DNA from: Deltaproteobacteria bacterium
GTDB lineage: Bacteria; Lernaellota; Lernaellaia; JACKCT01
Direction: 5' to 3'
Assembly: GCA_020633895.1 (NCBI GenBank)
Contig: JACKCT010000009.1
Span: 98,911-162,910 of the forward strand
Length of the DNA: 64,000 nt
Below the pieces are notes generated by a model. It saw only the letters and a program-made list of their open reading frames with translations, was not told where the DNA came from and searched no databases. Positions 27,061 to 35,788 of this stretch are shown here, piece after piece. Every line of letters starts with the position of its first letter. Within the stretch, counting starts at the first letter, position 1. Both the position numbers and the translations under genes were made by a program.

Positions 27061-28382
27061 CAGTTGAACCTCAGAATGAACGTCGCGCCGATGCTGTTGG
27101 CGTAGCCCCCGATCTTCACGTCGCCGAAGTCGTTGGTGGGGTCGTGCTTACGCATCGTGCGCTCTTCCATGTAATGGAATTGATTGAAGATATCCAACGT
27201 AATGGGCGCGGGGAACACCTCCGAGAAGTCGGCGAAGGTGAATCCCAGGCCGGCGCCGATGATGTGCGTGTCCGAGTCCAGCAGGTTGGACACGTCGGTC
27301 TGCTCGGCCACCGGGGTGGGCCGGAAGTTGTATCCGGCGCGGGTATGCAACTGGAATTTCGGATTGTCGATGGCTTTGTATTCCACGCCGGTCGCCACGC
27401 CCCAGACGTCATGCGTCTTGGGTTCGGGGATCAGCAGCGGCGGGTCCGAGGGCAGGACCTGGCCCAGGTCGCCGGTCAGGTTCGCCACGGAGAAGGCCAC
27501 GTTCGATTTCATTTCCGAATACTTGTAGTGCGTCGCGTCCAGCGACCAGATGAAGCTGTCGTTGGGCTCGACGGCCATGGCCAGGTTGATCTGGCGCGGG
27601 GAGAAGTGCGTGGAGGAATTGACTTGCAGAATCTCCAGGCCTTCCTGGAAAACAATGATGCCGTTGTCCTTGAAGACCTTGAGGTTGCCCAGGTCGATGC
27701 GGTTGGGCAGCCCCAGGCTCTGCTCGCGCTTTTCCCGATAGGTCAGGCCGAAATGCAGCCATTCCAGCGGTTCGACGTACGTGCCGATCACGGGCGTCGC
27801 CTTGCTGGCCAAGCGGGTCACGAGGTTGCCGCGGGCGCCTTCGTCTTCGCTGAGCAGGAAGTCCACACCGCCCGTGTTGGACGACACGAAGCTGGACCCG
27901 AAACCGATCGACCAGATGTCCGGCACGATCTCGAACGCGCCGCCGGTGATGGTTGCCTGCATGTGGTTGATGTTGGTGTACCGCAGGAAAACCGGCGCGG
28001 TGCGTTGCGGCAGGTAGAAGCGCATGAAGTGGTCGTCGGGGGTGTAGACATTCACGCCGATGCGGAACTGGCGCGCCAGCAGCGTCTTGCCGATGACCAC
28101 GCCCAGGGTGAAGCCCCGGTCCTGGTCGATGTCGGACTGCCGGTCGTTCATCTCCAGCGCGATGTCGCCGACCCGATAGCCGAACTCGAGTTGGAAGGTC
28201 GAGGCCTTGACGATCGTGGCCGGGTTGTAGTGCATCGCGGAGGCGTCGCCGCCCACGGCGCCGTAGGCCATGCCCATGCCGATGGACCGGGCGCCGGTGC
28301 CGAAGGTGTCGTAGGGCGTCGCCCACGCGGCGGCGGGGATCAGCAATGCAAAAAGGGTCAGGCCGGCCAGGAGGCGACGCAT
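27060..28382 (-). CDS. FadL/OmpP1/TodX-family outer-membrane channel (second of pair)
   Basis: 440 residues from ATG 28382, whose A is also the last base of the upstream gene's TGA. Signal peptide MRRLLAGLTLFALLIPAAAWA, then TPYDTFGTGARSIGMGMAYG and DASAMHYNPATIV, the N-terminal hatch motif of FadL-type transporters (NPA, plug domain). A beta-rich remainder ends ATFILRFN, with an aromatic near the C-terminus. Such proteins carry long-chain fatty acids, hydrocarbons or other hydrophobic compounds across the outer membrane. Confidence 0.88.
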   Translation of the reverse strand: MRRLLAGLTLFALLIPAAAWATPYDTFGTGARSIGMGMAYGAVGGDASAMHYNPATIVKASTFQLEFGYRVGDIALEMNDRQSDIDQDRGFTLGVVIGKTLLARQFRIGVNVYTPDDHFMRFYLPQRTAPVFLRYTNINHMQATITGGAFEIVPDIWSIGFGSSFVSSNTGGVDFLLSEDEGARGNLVTRLASKATPVIGTYVEPLEWLHFGLTYREKREQSLGLPNRIDLGNLKVFKDNGIIVFQEGLEILQVNSSTHFSPRQINLAMAVEPNDSFIWSLDATHYKYSEMKSNVAFSVANLTGDLGQVLPSDPPLLIPEPKTHDVWGVATGVEYKAIDNPKFQLHTRAGYNFRPTPVAEQTDVSNLLDSDTHIIGAGLGFTFADFSEVFPAPITLDIFNQFHYMEERTMRKHDPTNDFGDVKIGGYANSIGATFILRFN

Positions 28383-29800
28383 CAATGCACCTCCACCCGC
28401 GGCTTGTCCTTGTTGGAGTCAAGCTCGTAGTCGAACATGAAGGAGACGTTCACGCCGCCGGCGTAGATCCAGCCCCGGGAATCGATGTAGGGATAGCCGG
28501 GGTTGTCGTGGTCGACGCTGGTGTCTTTCCACATCTTGCGGGGCACCAGGTAATGCACCTGGCCGAAGGCCTGGATGGTGATCGGGCCGTCGAATTCGTA
28601 GCTGCCGATGCGGTACATATCGAAGCCGATGCCCGCCGAACCCACGTGGCGGTCGTTGTCCAGATAGTTCGTGACGCCCGATTGGGGCGGGACCGGCGAG
28701 GGGTCGTAGAAATAGCCGAGCTGCGTGTTGATGGCCCACAGATCGCTTTCGTGGACCCGACGCTCCACGCCGCCGCGCACGGTGAAGGTGTCGTGGAAGT
28801 TCGGCTCGTAGACGACGGAGTCGATGAAGACCACGTTGAGCAGCGGAATCGTGAAATCCACGTCCACGTACAGGTTCGGGTTGGGATACTTGCGCCACTC
28901 GTTGTAGGACGCGTCGACCTCGACGATGGTCTTTTCCCACTCGTAGCTTAAGCCCGCGGCCCACTGACGGGGGGTGTAGAGGCTGGTGGCGTTGAAGATC
29001 AGCTCGATGGGCGTGACGCCCAGGTAGGTGTTGAGCGGAATGCGATAGCGCATGAAGAACTCTTCGCGGAACACCAGGCCCAACCCGAAGCCGTCCAACG
29101 CCTGGAGGGCGTTGAATTCGCCGGGCTTGAAGAAAATGCCGTAGGTGGGCGCGAAGCTGGAGTAGACCTCCTGGCCCACGAGGGTCTGCACGTCGCCGTT
29201 GGCGTCGATGACGGCGTTGATCGATCCGTTGGTGTTGGAAAACAACTGGGCGCCGCCGCCGATGGCCAGGCCGTCGAAGATGCGCAGGGACGCGGTCGGC
29301 AAAATCGTCGCCTGACGGCCCGAGTTGCGCAGCAGCGCGAATTGGGGCACCTCGGGGTAGGGCACGTCCAGGGCCAGGAAGACGCCTTGGGGCAGGAACG
29401 CGGCGAATCCGATCGCCAGGCGGTCTTCCAACCAGCTTCCGAAGGGCAGGGGCAGCACCGCGCCCAGCACCACGCCCTCGGTGCTTTCCAGGGTCAGAGC
29501 GTCGTCGCCGTTGGTGGAAAGGTCGCTGCCGGTACGCATGAAACCGGCGCCCAAGGCCGGCTGGCCGAGCAGGATGCCGCCGGCGGGGTTGTAGTACGCC
29601 ACGCCGAAGTCCTTGGACTGGGCCGAAGCGGCGCCGCCCAGCGCGATCCCGCGCGCATTGAAGCCGTAGCTGTAGAGAACGTCGGCCAAGGCCGGCGTCG
29701 CTCCCCACATCAGGCATCCCCAGGTCGCCATCGCGACCAAAATCCGAAAAAACACCCGCGACACGCGGCTCAACCCCGTGATATTCCATGGTCCGGCCAT
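28382..29800 (-). CDS. FadL/OmpP1/TodX-family outer-membrane channel (first of pair)
   Basis: 472 residues. Signal peptide within about 1-39 (cleavage near PALA|D), then YSYGFNARGIALGGAASA and DFGVAYYNPAGGIL, the FadL hatch signature. The beta-barrel body ends VNVSFMFDYELDSNKDKPR, so the aromatic end is followed by a short hydrophilic tail. It begins the operon and is coupled to the second FadL-like gene. The two differ enough that they are old paralogues rather than a fresh duplication. The ATG at 29800 lacks an obvious ribosome site. Confidence 0.86.
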   Translation of the reverse strand: MAGPWNITGLSRVSRVFFRILVAMATWGCLMWGATPALADVLYSYGFNARGIALGGAASAQSKDFGVAYYNPAGGILLGQPALGAGFMRTGSDLSTNGDDALTLESTEGVVLGAVLPLPFGSWLEDRLAIGFAAFLPQGVFLALDVPYPEVPQFALLRNSGRQATILPTASLRIFDGLAIGGGAQLFSNTNGSINAVIDANGDVQTLVGQEVYSSFAPTYGIFFKPGEFNALQALDGFGLGLVFREEFFMRYRIPLNTYLGVTPIELIFNATSLYTPRQWAAGLSYEWEKTIVEVDASYNEWRKYPNPNLYVDVDFTIPLLNVVFIDSVVYEPNFHDTFTVRGGVERRVHESDLWAINTQLGYFYDPSPVPPQSGVTNYLDNDRHVGSAGIGFDMYRIGSYEFDGPITIQAFGQVHYLVPRKMWKDTSVDHDNPGYPYIDSRGWIYAGGVNVSFMFDYELDSNKDKPRVEVH

Positions 29801-30091
29801 TTCGCACGATCCCGGACCGGTTTTTCATGCGTGAAAGGTTCCGCATCGTAGGGGCAAGCACGACGCAAGTCAACCAATGCCGGATCGGGAATTGTCGGGG
29901 AATCTCGCGCACAAAGGTCCGGTCAACCTCCGTTGACGCATCGGCGCCCCGCGTTGTCCGGATCGTCCCGCGAACCCCGAGCCCGGCCGCCTAGTCGGTG
30001 CCGTTGTCCTCGTGCTAAAGTCCCGGCGGGAAACACCGAAAAGTGAAGCGGGACGCTGTTTGCTTGGCTTGGACCTGCGATTTGCGATGAG

Positions 30092-33000
30092 ATGTCCGGA
30101 AGGGCGTTGAGGGGCACAAATGAACGGATGGACCGATCGCCGCCGGACCATGGCCTGAAGGTGAGCTCTGCTTTGCGTGTTCTAGTTCTTGACGGCGAGC
30201 AACGCTCCGCGCTGGCGGTCACGCGGTCCCTGGGGCGCGCCGGCCATGAAGTCTTTGTGGGCGCCGCATCCGTCTCCTGCCTGGCCGGGGTGTCCAAACA
30301 CGCCAAACGCACCCTCGTCCTGCCCGATCCGTCCGAGGACGCCACCGCTTTCGCCGGAGCCGTCGTCGAGGCGTGCGTCCGGTTCAATATCGAACTGCTG
30401 CAGCCGGTGACGGACGCCTCCTGCTTCGCCCTGGCCGACGCCGCCCTCCCCGCCCAAGTCAAATGCTTTCAGCCCGACGCCGAAACCATCCGCCGTGTGG
30501 CCGACAAAAACGCCATGACCGCCCTGGCCGCCGAGTTGGGCGTCGCCGTGCCCAAAAGCGTGCCGCTGGCCGACGCCCATGCGTCGTTGGACGCGCTGTC
30601 GTTTCCCGTCGCGCTCAAGCCCAAGCGGTCGCGGGTGGAGCAGGACGGCAAGTTGGTCAATCTGGCCGTGAAATTCGCGACCGATCCGGACGAGGCGTGG
30701 GCGTATCTCTCGGACTTGCCCGAGGGCGGATTTCCCGTGATGGCCCAGGAGGTGCTGCCCGGCGAGGGGGTAGGGTATTTCGCTCTTTGTCGCGACGGGG
30801 AGATCCTGGCCGAATTCGCCCACCATCGCTTGCGCGAATTGCCGCCGTCGGGCGGTGTCAGCGTGCTGTCCGAGTCCATTGCCCTGACCGACGACCTGCG
30901 CGACGCCGGGCGCCGACTGCTGGCGAAGGTGCGTTGGACGGGTCCGGCGATGGTGGAGTTCAAACGGGCGGCCGACGGCACCCCGACGCTCATGGAGATC
31001 AACGGCCGCTTCTGGGGCTCGTTGCAATTGGCGATCGACTCGGGGGTGGACTTTCCCGTGCTGGCCGCGAAGGCGGCGATGGGGGAGGCGTTCGAGGCGC
31101 CCCGATACCAAGCCGGGGTTCGGTTGTGGTCCATGCTCGGCGACCTGGAGGCATTCCTGGTCGTCGTCAAACGGGGCAAGGCCGCGCTGAATCCGGCCAG
31201 CAACTGCCGCAAGGCGTATTTCAGGAACTGGCTGCTGCGTCGCGGTCGGCCGGAGTTGCTGCGCCTGTCCGATCCCCGACCGTTTTTCAAGGATGCGTCG
31301 CGTATGTGGTCGAAGGCTGTCCGACTTTTCGTTAAGAAATCCAAGCGCCCCGTCACCCGCGGCGTGGTGCACGCCCACACGACGTTTTCCTATGACGGCA
31401 CGCTCACGCCCGAGGCGTTGGCGGCCCATTTGGAGGAGCGGGGGCTGTCGTTCGTCGCGTTGGCCGAACACGTGGAGTCCATGGACGCCGACGCCATCGC
31501 CCGCCTGTGGCAGGTCTGCGAGCGGATTTCCCGGCCGGGGATGATCGTCATACCGGGCATCGAATTCTCCACCTTCATCAACACGCACATCCTCGGCCTG
31601 GGCGTGCGGGAATTTTTCGACGAGAAAGATCCGGCGCGCATTGTGGCGGGGATCAAGAAGCGGGGCGGGGTGGCGGTGCTGGCCCATCCGGACATCCGGC
31701 CCTTCGAGCGGGACGAGCAATTCCTGAGCACGCTGGACGGAGTGGAGATCTGGAACTCGACGCACGACGGGCCGTTCGTGCCGTCCTTGCTGAACATCGC
31801 GGCGGTCAACGAAATTCGCGGCCACAACCCCAAGGTCAAGGCCTTCGGCGGCTGCGACTTTCACAAGACCGGCGACTATCGCGGCGCACACGTGGAACTG
31901 ACCGGCCGCCTGACGACTCGCGACGACATCCTGGACGCCCTGCGCCACGGGCATTTCGCGACGTCGGGGAAGTTTTTCCACATCCCGGCCACATCGACCG
32001 TCGGCCCGTTGGGGCGATTGGCGATTCGCGCGTTTCGCGTCGCCAACGCGGCGGTGCTGCCGGTGGTGCATCGGCTGCGTCGTGTGCGGCGGCGGGGCCT
32101 GGGGCCGGTCTATCGTCGGCATTGGAACGGCGAGCATCCCATCCGCGTGATGCACACCATCGAGACCTCCAACCCGGGCGGGGCCGAGCGGATGATGATG
32201 GCCGTGGTCGATTCGCTCAAACACAACGACTACGAATCGCGCATTCTGCTCATCAAGGACGGCTGGCTCTCCGAGCAGTTCCGCGCCCGCGACCTGCCGA
32301 TGGACGTGGTGCGCCTGCGGGCGCTGGGCGACATTCGCTTCATTCTCAAAATGGCGCGGATCTGCCGCAACGCGGATATCGATATCGTGCATAGCCACGA
32401 GATGTACATGAATTTCCACGGCGCCATCGCCTCGCGGCTGGCGGGCGTGGGGCACATCGCGGTGGTGCACGGCAACATCGACTTCCTTCGCGCCTGGCAA
32501 CGCAAGCTGGCCTATCGCCTGGCGCTGATGGCGGGCACGACGTTCGTCGCCGTCAGCTACGCCACCCGCGACGAGTTGGCCCAGGTGATCGGCGTCTCCC
32601 CGCGACGCATTCGGGTCATTCACAACGGCGTGTCGATCCCCGTGGAAGCCGACGAACGCCGACGCGACGACGCACGCCGGGCTCTGGACGTGGGCGACCG
32701 GCCGACAGTGGCGCTGATCGGCAGTCTCTACACGGTCAAGGGGCACGAGATCCTGTTGGCGGGACTGTCGCGACTGCAAAAGCGTGTGCCGGACGTGGCG
32801 GTGTTGTTCATCGGTCGCGGCAAACCCGGCGACCAGGAACGCCTGGAGGCGATCGCCAAGCCCTTCGGCGACGCGGTGCGTTTTCTCGGGTTTCGTGACG
32901 ACGTGGAGCGCCTGCTGCCGGGCATCGATGTGCTGGCGGTGCCGTCGCTGATGGAGGGCCTGTCCCTGTCGCTGTGCGAGGCCATGGCGGCGGGCGTGCC

Positions 33001-33241
33001 GGCGGTGGCGTCCCGCGTGGGTGGGAACCCGGAGGTCATCACCGACGGCCACGACGGCTACCTCGTTCCCGTCGGCGACTCGGCCGCGTTCGCCGACCGC
33101 GTCGCGGACCTGCTCACCGACCCGGCCCACCGCAAAAAAATCGCCGCCGCCGCGCGCCGCACCGCCATCGAACGCTTCTCCAACGAAGCGATGATGCATG
33201 CCTACCAGCAGCTATACGTTGAGGTGATTACGCGGGCGTAG
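30092..33241 (+). CDS. Three-domain fusion: ATP-grasp ligase, PHP phosphoesterase, GT4 glycosyltransferase
   Basis: 1049 residues. Residues about 27-400 form an ATP-grasp carboxylate-amine ligase: LRVLVLDGEQRSALAVTRSL, FPVALKPKRSR, and ATP/Mg motif MEINGRFWGS (Glu302, Asn304). Residues about 420-640 form a PHP domain with metal ligands intact: HAH (427, 429), LAEHVE, IPGIEFST, THILGLG, LAHPD, GGCDFH. Residues about 684-1049 form a GT4 glycosyltransferase: NPGGAERM, IHNGVSIP, and the EX7E pair Glu955/Glu963. The start could be at residue 13 or later. The fusion suggests three steps of one surface-polymer or glycoconjugate pathway. Confidence 0.88.
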   Translation: MSGRALRGTNERMDRSPPDHGLKVSSALRVLVLDGEQRSALAVTRSLGRAGHEVFVGAASVSCLAGVSKHAKRTLVLPDPSEDATAFAGAVVEACVRFNIELLQPVTDASCFALADAALPAQVKCFQPDAETIRRVADKNAMTALAAELGVAVPKSVPLADAHASLDALSFPVALKPKRSRVEQDGKLVNLAVKFATDPDEAWAYLSDLPEGGFPVMAQEVLPGEGVGYFALCRDGEILAEFAHHRLRELPPSGGVSVLSESIALTDDLRDAGRRLLAKVRWTGPAMVEFKRAADGTPTLMEINGRFWGSLQLAIDSGVDFPVLAAKAAMGEAFEAPRYQAGVRLWSMLGDLEAFLVVVKRGKAALNPASNCRKAYFRNWLLRRGRPELLRLSDPRPFFKDASRMWSKAVRLFVKKSKRPVTRGVVHAHTTFSYDGTLTPEALAAHLEERGLSFVALAEHVESMDADAIARLWQVCERISRPGMIVIPGIEFSTFINTHILGLGVREFFDEKDPARIVAGIKKRGGVAVLAHPDIRPFERDEQFLSTLDGVEIWNSTHDGPFVPSLLNIAAVNEIRGHNPKVKAFGGCDFHKTGDYRGAHVELTGRLTTRDDILDALRHGHFATSGKFFHIPATSTVGPLGRLAIRAFRVANAAVLPVVHRLRRVRRRGLGPVYRRHWNGEHPIRVMHTIETSNPGGAERMMMAVVDSLKHNDYESRILLIKDGWLSEQFRARDLPMDVVRLRALGDIRFILKMARICRNADIDIVHSHEMYMNFHGAIASRLAGVGHIAVVHGNIDFLRAWQRKLAYRLALMAGTTFVAVSYATRDELAQVIGVSPRRIRVIHNGVSIPVEADERRRDDARRALDVGDRPTVALIGSLYTVKGHEILLAGLSRLQKRVPDVAVLFIGRGKPGDQERLEAIAKPFGDAVRFLGFRDDVERLLPGIDVLAVPSLMEGLSLSLCEAMAAGVPAVASRVGGNPEVITDGHDGYLVPVGDSAAFADRVADLLTDPAHRKKIAAAARRTAIERFSNEAMMHAYQQLYVEVITRA

Positions 33242-33269
33242 ACGGCCGTGTCCGTCGATATTGCGACGA

Positions 33270-33302
33270 ATCAGAGCCCCGAACGGTAGTGAGGGGTCAA
33301 AC
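33270..33302 (+). repeat. F1 33-bp repeat identical to the RAYT element ends
   Basis: All 33 bases match the left end of the RAYT element at 16813-16845. There is no transposase here, so it is a solitary REP-like copy, 28 bases after the fusion gene's stop. Confidence 0.85.
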
Positions 33303-33333
33303 TCGAACGTTGTTTGCAAACGATTTCGAGGAA

Positions 33334-33483
33334 TCAGAGCCCAGACCTGCCTGTCCCTCCGTAGCCTTGGCGAAGGAGGATCAGGGAGGGGTTGTCGAGC
33401 ATTTCGAAACATCGAACGTTTTGGACCGCTTGCTGACCAGCCTTCGCCAAGGCTACGGCCCGGCAAGCTGAGCGCGGCTCTGA
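33334..33483. repeat. F1 long-hairpin element
   Basis: TCAGAGCC at 33334-33341 pairs with GGCTCTGA at 33476-33483. Inside, CCGTAGCCTTGGCGAAGG (33359-33376) pairs perfectly over 18 bases with 33441-33458. The whole 150-base unit can fold into one long hairpin. Relatives are at 9807, 39571 and 50513. Confidence 0.8.
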
Positions 33484-33517
33484 CGGGCACCGGGGTTCAG
33501 CCTCTTACCGACAACGT

Positions 33518-33606
33518 CACCGTCACCCACTCGCTACGGCTCGCGGCTCGGCCATCGCATTCACACCTTCTCTCGACCTTCGGTCTCGCGAAAGTGTTGC
33601 ACCCCC
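33518..33606 (-). repeat. F2 related segment
   Basis: Read on the minus strand, GGGTGCAACACTTTCGCGAG, AGAAGGTGTG and GCCGAGCCGCGAGCCGTAGCG match the left half of the 7211-7369 element. The first end has one change (GCAAC for GCCAC). Confidence 0.6.
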
Positions 33607-33630
33607 GATGGTGGCGGCTCTGAAACGGTC

Positions 33631-33719
33631 GGAGCGAAGCGACTTCCACCAAGGCGCATTCAATAACGTGTCAGCGTCAGAGATACGAAGTATCTCCCAG
33701 TCCGCCGGGGCTACCCGGC
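33631..33719 (-). repeat. F3 double-hairpin repeat, copy 3 (inverted)
   Basis: Read on the minus strand it starts with the last base of the HD-GYP gene's TAG. Hairpin 1 is GCCGGG-TAGC-CCCGGC, then GGACTGG, then hairpin 2 GAGATAC-TTC-GTATCTC; the tail GGAAGTCGCTTCGCTCC ends at 33631. Relative to copies 1 and 2 both stems carry one paired change (C-G to G-C and G-C to A-T). Confidence 0.88.
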
Positions 33720-34753
33720 TACACCGCTTGTTCTTCGTAGCCGATGACGCGCAGGAAGACGGGGACGATTTCGGGGTCGAACTGGGTGCCGCGGTTGCGG
33801 GTGAGGATGGCGCAGGCCCGGTCGACGGAGAGCTTGCGTCGATAGGACCGGTTGGAGGTCATGGCGTCGTAGGCGTCGCAGATGGCCAGGATGCGTCCGC
33901 CCAGGGGGATTTCTTCGCCGGAGACGCCGTCCGGATAGCCGGAGCCGTCGAAAAACTCATGATGGGAACGCACCGCCGGGGTGATGCGCGAAAACTGGGG
34001 AATCTGGGAGAGGATCTTCACGCCGATCAGGACGTGCTTCTTGATGATTTCGTATTCCTCGGGCGTGAGTTGACCGGCCTTGTTGAGCACCGACTCCTGG
34101 ATGCCGATCTTGCCGATGTCGTGGAAGAGCCCGGCCAGATGGATGTCCTCCTGGGCGCGGCGCGACAGCCCCAGTCGTTCGGCGACGCGCAACGCCGTGT
34201 CGGCCACGCGGCGGGAATGGCCCTCGGTGTACTGGTCCTTGGCTTCCAGGGTTTGCACCAGGCTCATGATCGTATTGTTCAGGTGCTGGAGCTTTTCTTC
34301 GTTGCGCAGGCGCAGGGACAGGGCCTTTTCGCGGATCTTCTTTTCCAGGCTGGCTTGGAGATCGCGATTTTCCAGCAGCAGGCGGCGCTTTTCCATGGCC
34401 CGCTGCACGGCCAGCACGATGTGGTGGACGTTAAACGGCTTGGTGATGAAGTCGTACGCGCCCTGCTCGATCGCCTTGGTCGCCGTCTCCACATCGCCCC
34501 AGGCCGAGAGCAGGATGGCGTCCACACCCGGCTGGGCCTGCTTGATGTATTCCATCAATTCGAAACCGGAAGCGTCGGGAAGTTTGATATCGATGATGGC
34601 CAGATTGACGAATTCGGTGTCGAGAATGTCGATCCCGCCGGCCAGCGAATCGGCGCCCACCGCGCGGAATCCGGCCGATTCGAGGATCTTCAGGATGTTC
34701 TGGCGAACGTACGCGTCGCCTTCCACCACGAGAATTTGCTCTCGTATGCCCAC
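33719..34753 (-). CDS. Response regulator with HD-GYP output domain
   Basis: 344 residues. An N-terminal receiver domain (about 6-120, phospho-acceptor Asp55 in AIIDIKLPD, switch Lys in ITKPFN) is joined by a coiled coil (about 125-160) to an HD-GYP domain with FHDIGKIGI and the full HHEFFDGSGYP motif. HD-GYP proteins degrade cyclic di-GMP or related dinucleotides, and the intact motif suggests activity. No sensor kinase is adjacent. An F3 repeat begins at its stop codon. Confidence 0.93.
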   Translation of the reverse strand: MGIREQILVVEGDAYVRQNILKILESAGFRAVGADSLAGGIDILDTEFVNLAIIDIKLPDASGFELMEYIKQAQPGVDAILLSAWGDVETATKAIEQGAYDFITKPFNVHHIVLAVQRAMEKRRLLLENRDLQASLEKKIREKALSLRLRNEEKLQHLNNTIMSLVQTLEAKDQYTEGHSRRVADTALRVAERLGLSRRAQEDIHLAGLFHDIGKIGIQESVLNKAGQLTPEEYEIIKKHVLIGVKILSQIPQFSRITPAVRSHHEFFDGSGYPDGVSGEEIPLGGRILAICDAYDAMTSNRSYRRKLSVDRACAILTRNRGTQFDPEIVPVFLRVIGYEEQAV

Positions 34754-34904
34754 GGCATCCCCAAGACACTGTTCGTCACTTATCTTTGCATAAGTTCACG
34801 AACCGAAAAAAGAAAATACGAACCCTTCTTTGTTTATCGTCCTCTTTGTGAGTAACGTTTAGCAAAAATTCTTGACGACCAAAGGTCAACGGGGGGAACG
34901 ACGG

Positions 34905-35651
34905 TCAGTCGTCGGGGCATTGTACCGACAGGAAGATTTCGCGGTTGCCTTTGGGGCCGGTGAGGGGGTTGTCCGATTCGTCGACCACGCGCAGGCCCAA
35001 CTCGCCTTCGAGAAAGCGCTTCACTGAATCGGCCGCCTCGCGACGCAGCGCCTCGTCCCGCACCACGCCCCCGGCGCCGACGCGGTCCTTGCCGACCTCG
35101 AATTGGGGTTTGACCATGGGCAGGATGATCCCTCCCGGGCGGACGCATTTCGCCACGGCGGGGAGGATGAGGGTGAGGGAGATGAAGCTGGCGTCGATGG
35201 TCGCCAGATCGACGGACTCGCCGCCGATCATGTCCAATGTGAGGGTGCGGGCGTTGGTGCGTTCGATGAGGGTGACGCGTTCGTCTTGGCGCAAAGACCA
35301 GGCGAGCTGGCCGTAGCCCACGTCCACGCCGATCACATGGGCCGCGCCTCGTTGCAGCAGGCAGTCGGTGAACCCGCCGGTGGAGATGCCCACGTCCAGA
35401 CAACGCATCCCGCTCACGTCGATGCCGAAGCGATCCAGCGCCGACGCCAGCTTGAGCCCGCCGCGCGAGACATAGGGGCAGGCGTCGCCCTTCACCTCGA
35501 TCGGCGCGTCGTCCGGCAGTTGATGGCCGGCTTTGTCGACGCGTTGCCCGTTCACGTACACCAAACCCGCCAGGATCATCGCCCGGGCCTTCTCGCGGGA
35601 TTCGGCCAGGCCGCGCTCGTGCATCAGGATGTCGAGTCGGGTTTTAGGCAT
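34905..35651 (-). CDS. tlyA: TlyA-family rRNA 2'-O-methyltransferase
   Basis: 248 residues: an N-terminal S4 RNA-binding domain (LDILMHERGLAESREKARAM, residues 6-25) and an FtsJ-like Rossmann methyltransferase domain, with SAM motif CLDVGISTGGFTDCLLQRGA near residue 90. TlyA methylates 16S/23S rRNA cytidines; 'hemolysin A' is its legacy name. It lies downstream of dxs on the same strand, an order often seen in deltaproteobacteria. Confidence 0.92.
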   Translation of the reverse strand: MPKTRLDILMHERGLAESREKARAMILAGLVYVNGQRVDKAGHQLPDDAPIEVKGDACPYVSRGGLKLASALDRFGIDVSGMRCLDVGISTGGFTDCLLQRGAAHVIGVDVGYGQLAWSLRQDERVTLIERTNARTLTLDMIGGESVDLATIDASFISLTLILPAVAKCVRPGGIILPMVKPQFEVGKDRVGAGGVVRDEALRREAADSVKRFLEGELGLRVVDESDNPLTGPKGNREIFLSVQCPDD

Positions 35652-35662
35652 GGATTGTCATG

Positions 35663-35769
35663 GGGTGCCACACGTTTACGAAGACGAAGTCTGAGGAAAG
35701 GTGTGAGTTTTTGCGGCTGATGATAGCACACCCTCCCGTTGCCGATGGCGCCGTGAGAGTGTGGCACCC
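35663..35769. repeat. F2 element bounded by 11-bp inverted repeats, second copy
   Basis: GGGTGCCACAC at 35663-35673 and GTGTGGCACCC at 35759-35769, the same perfect ends as at 7211-7369, here 107 bases long. It fills the gap between tlyA and dxs. Confidence 0.72.
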
Positions 35770-35788
35770 GACCACGATACACGTCGAG

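Noticed and set aside
30182-33199. 1005-codon antisense frame opposite the three-domain fusion
   Set aside because: The plus strand encodes three intact domains; the antisense product has no motif and the skewed composition of a GC-driven shadow frame.
6123-33719. CRISPR array as an explanation of the repeated intergenic sequences
   Set aside because: Copies are kilobases apart, in both orientations and palindromic, with no regular spacers and no cas genes.
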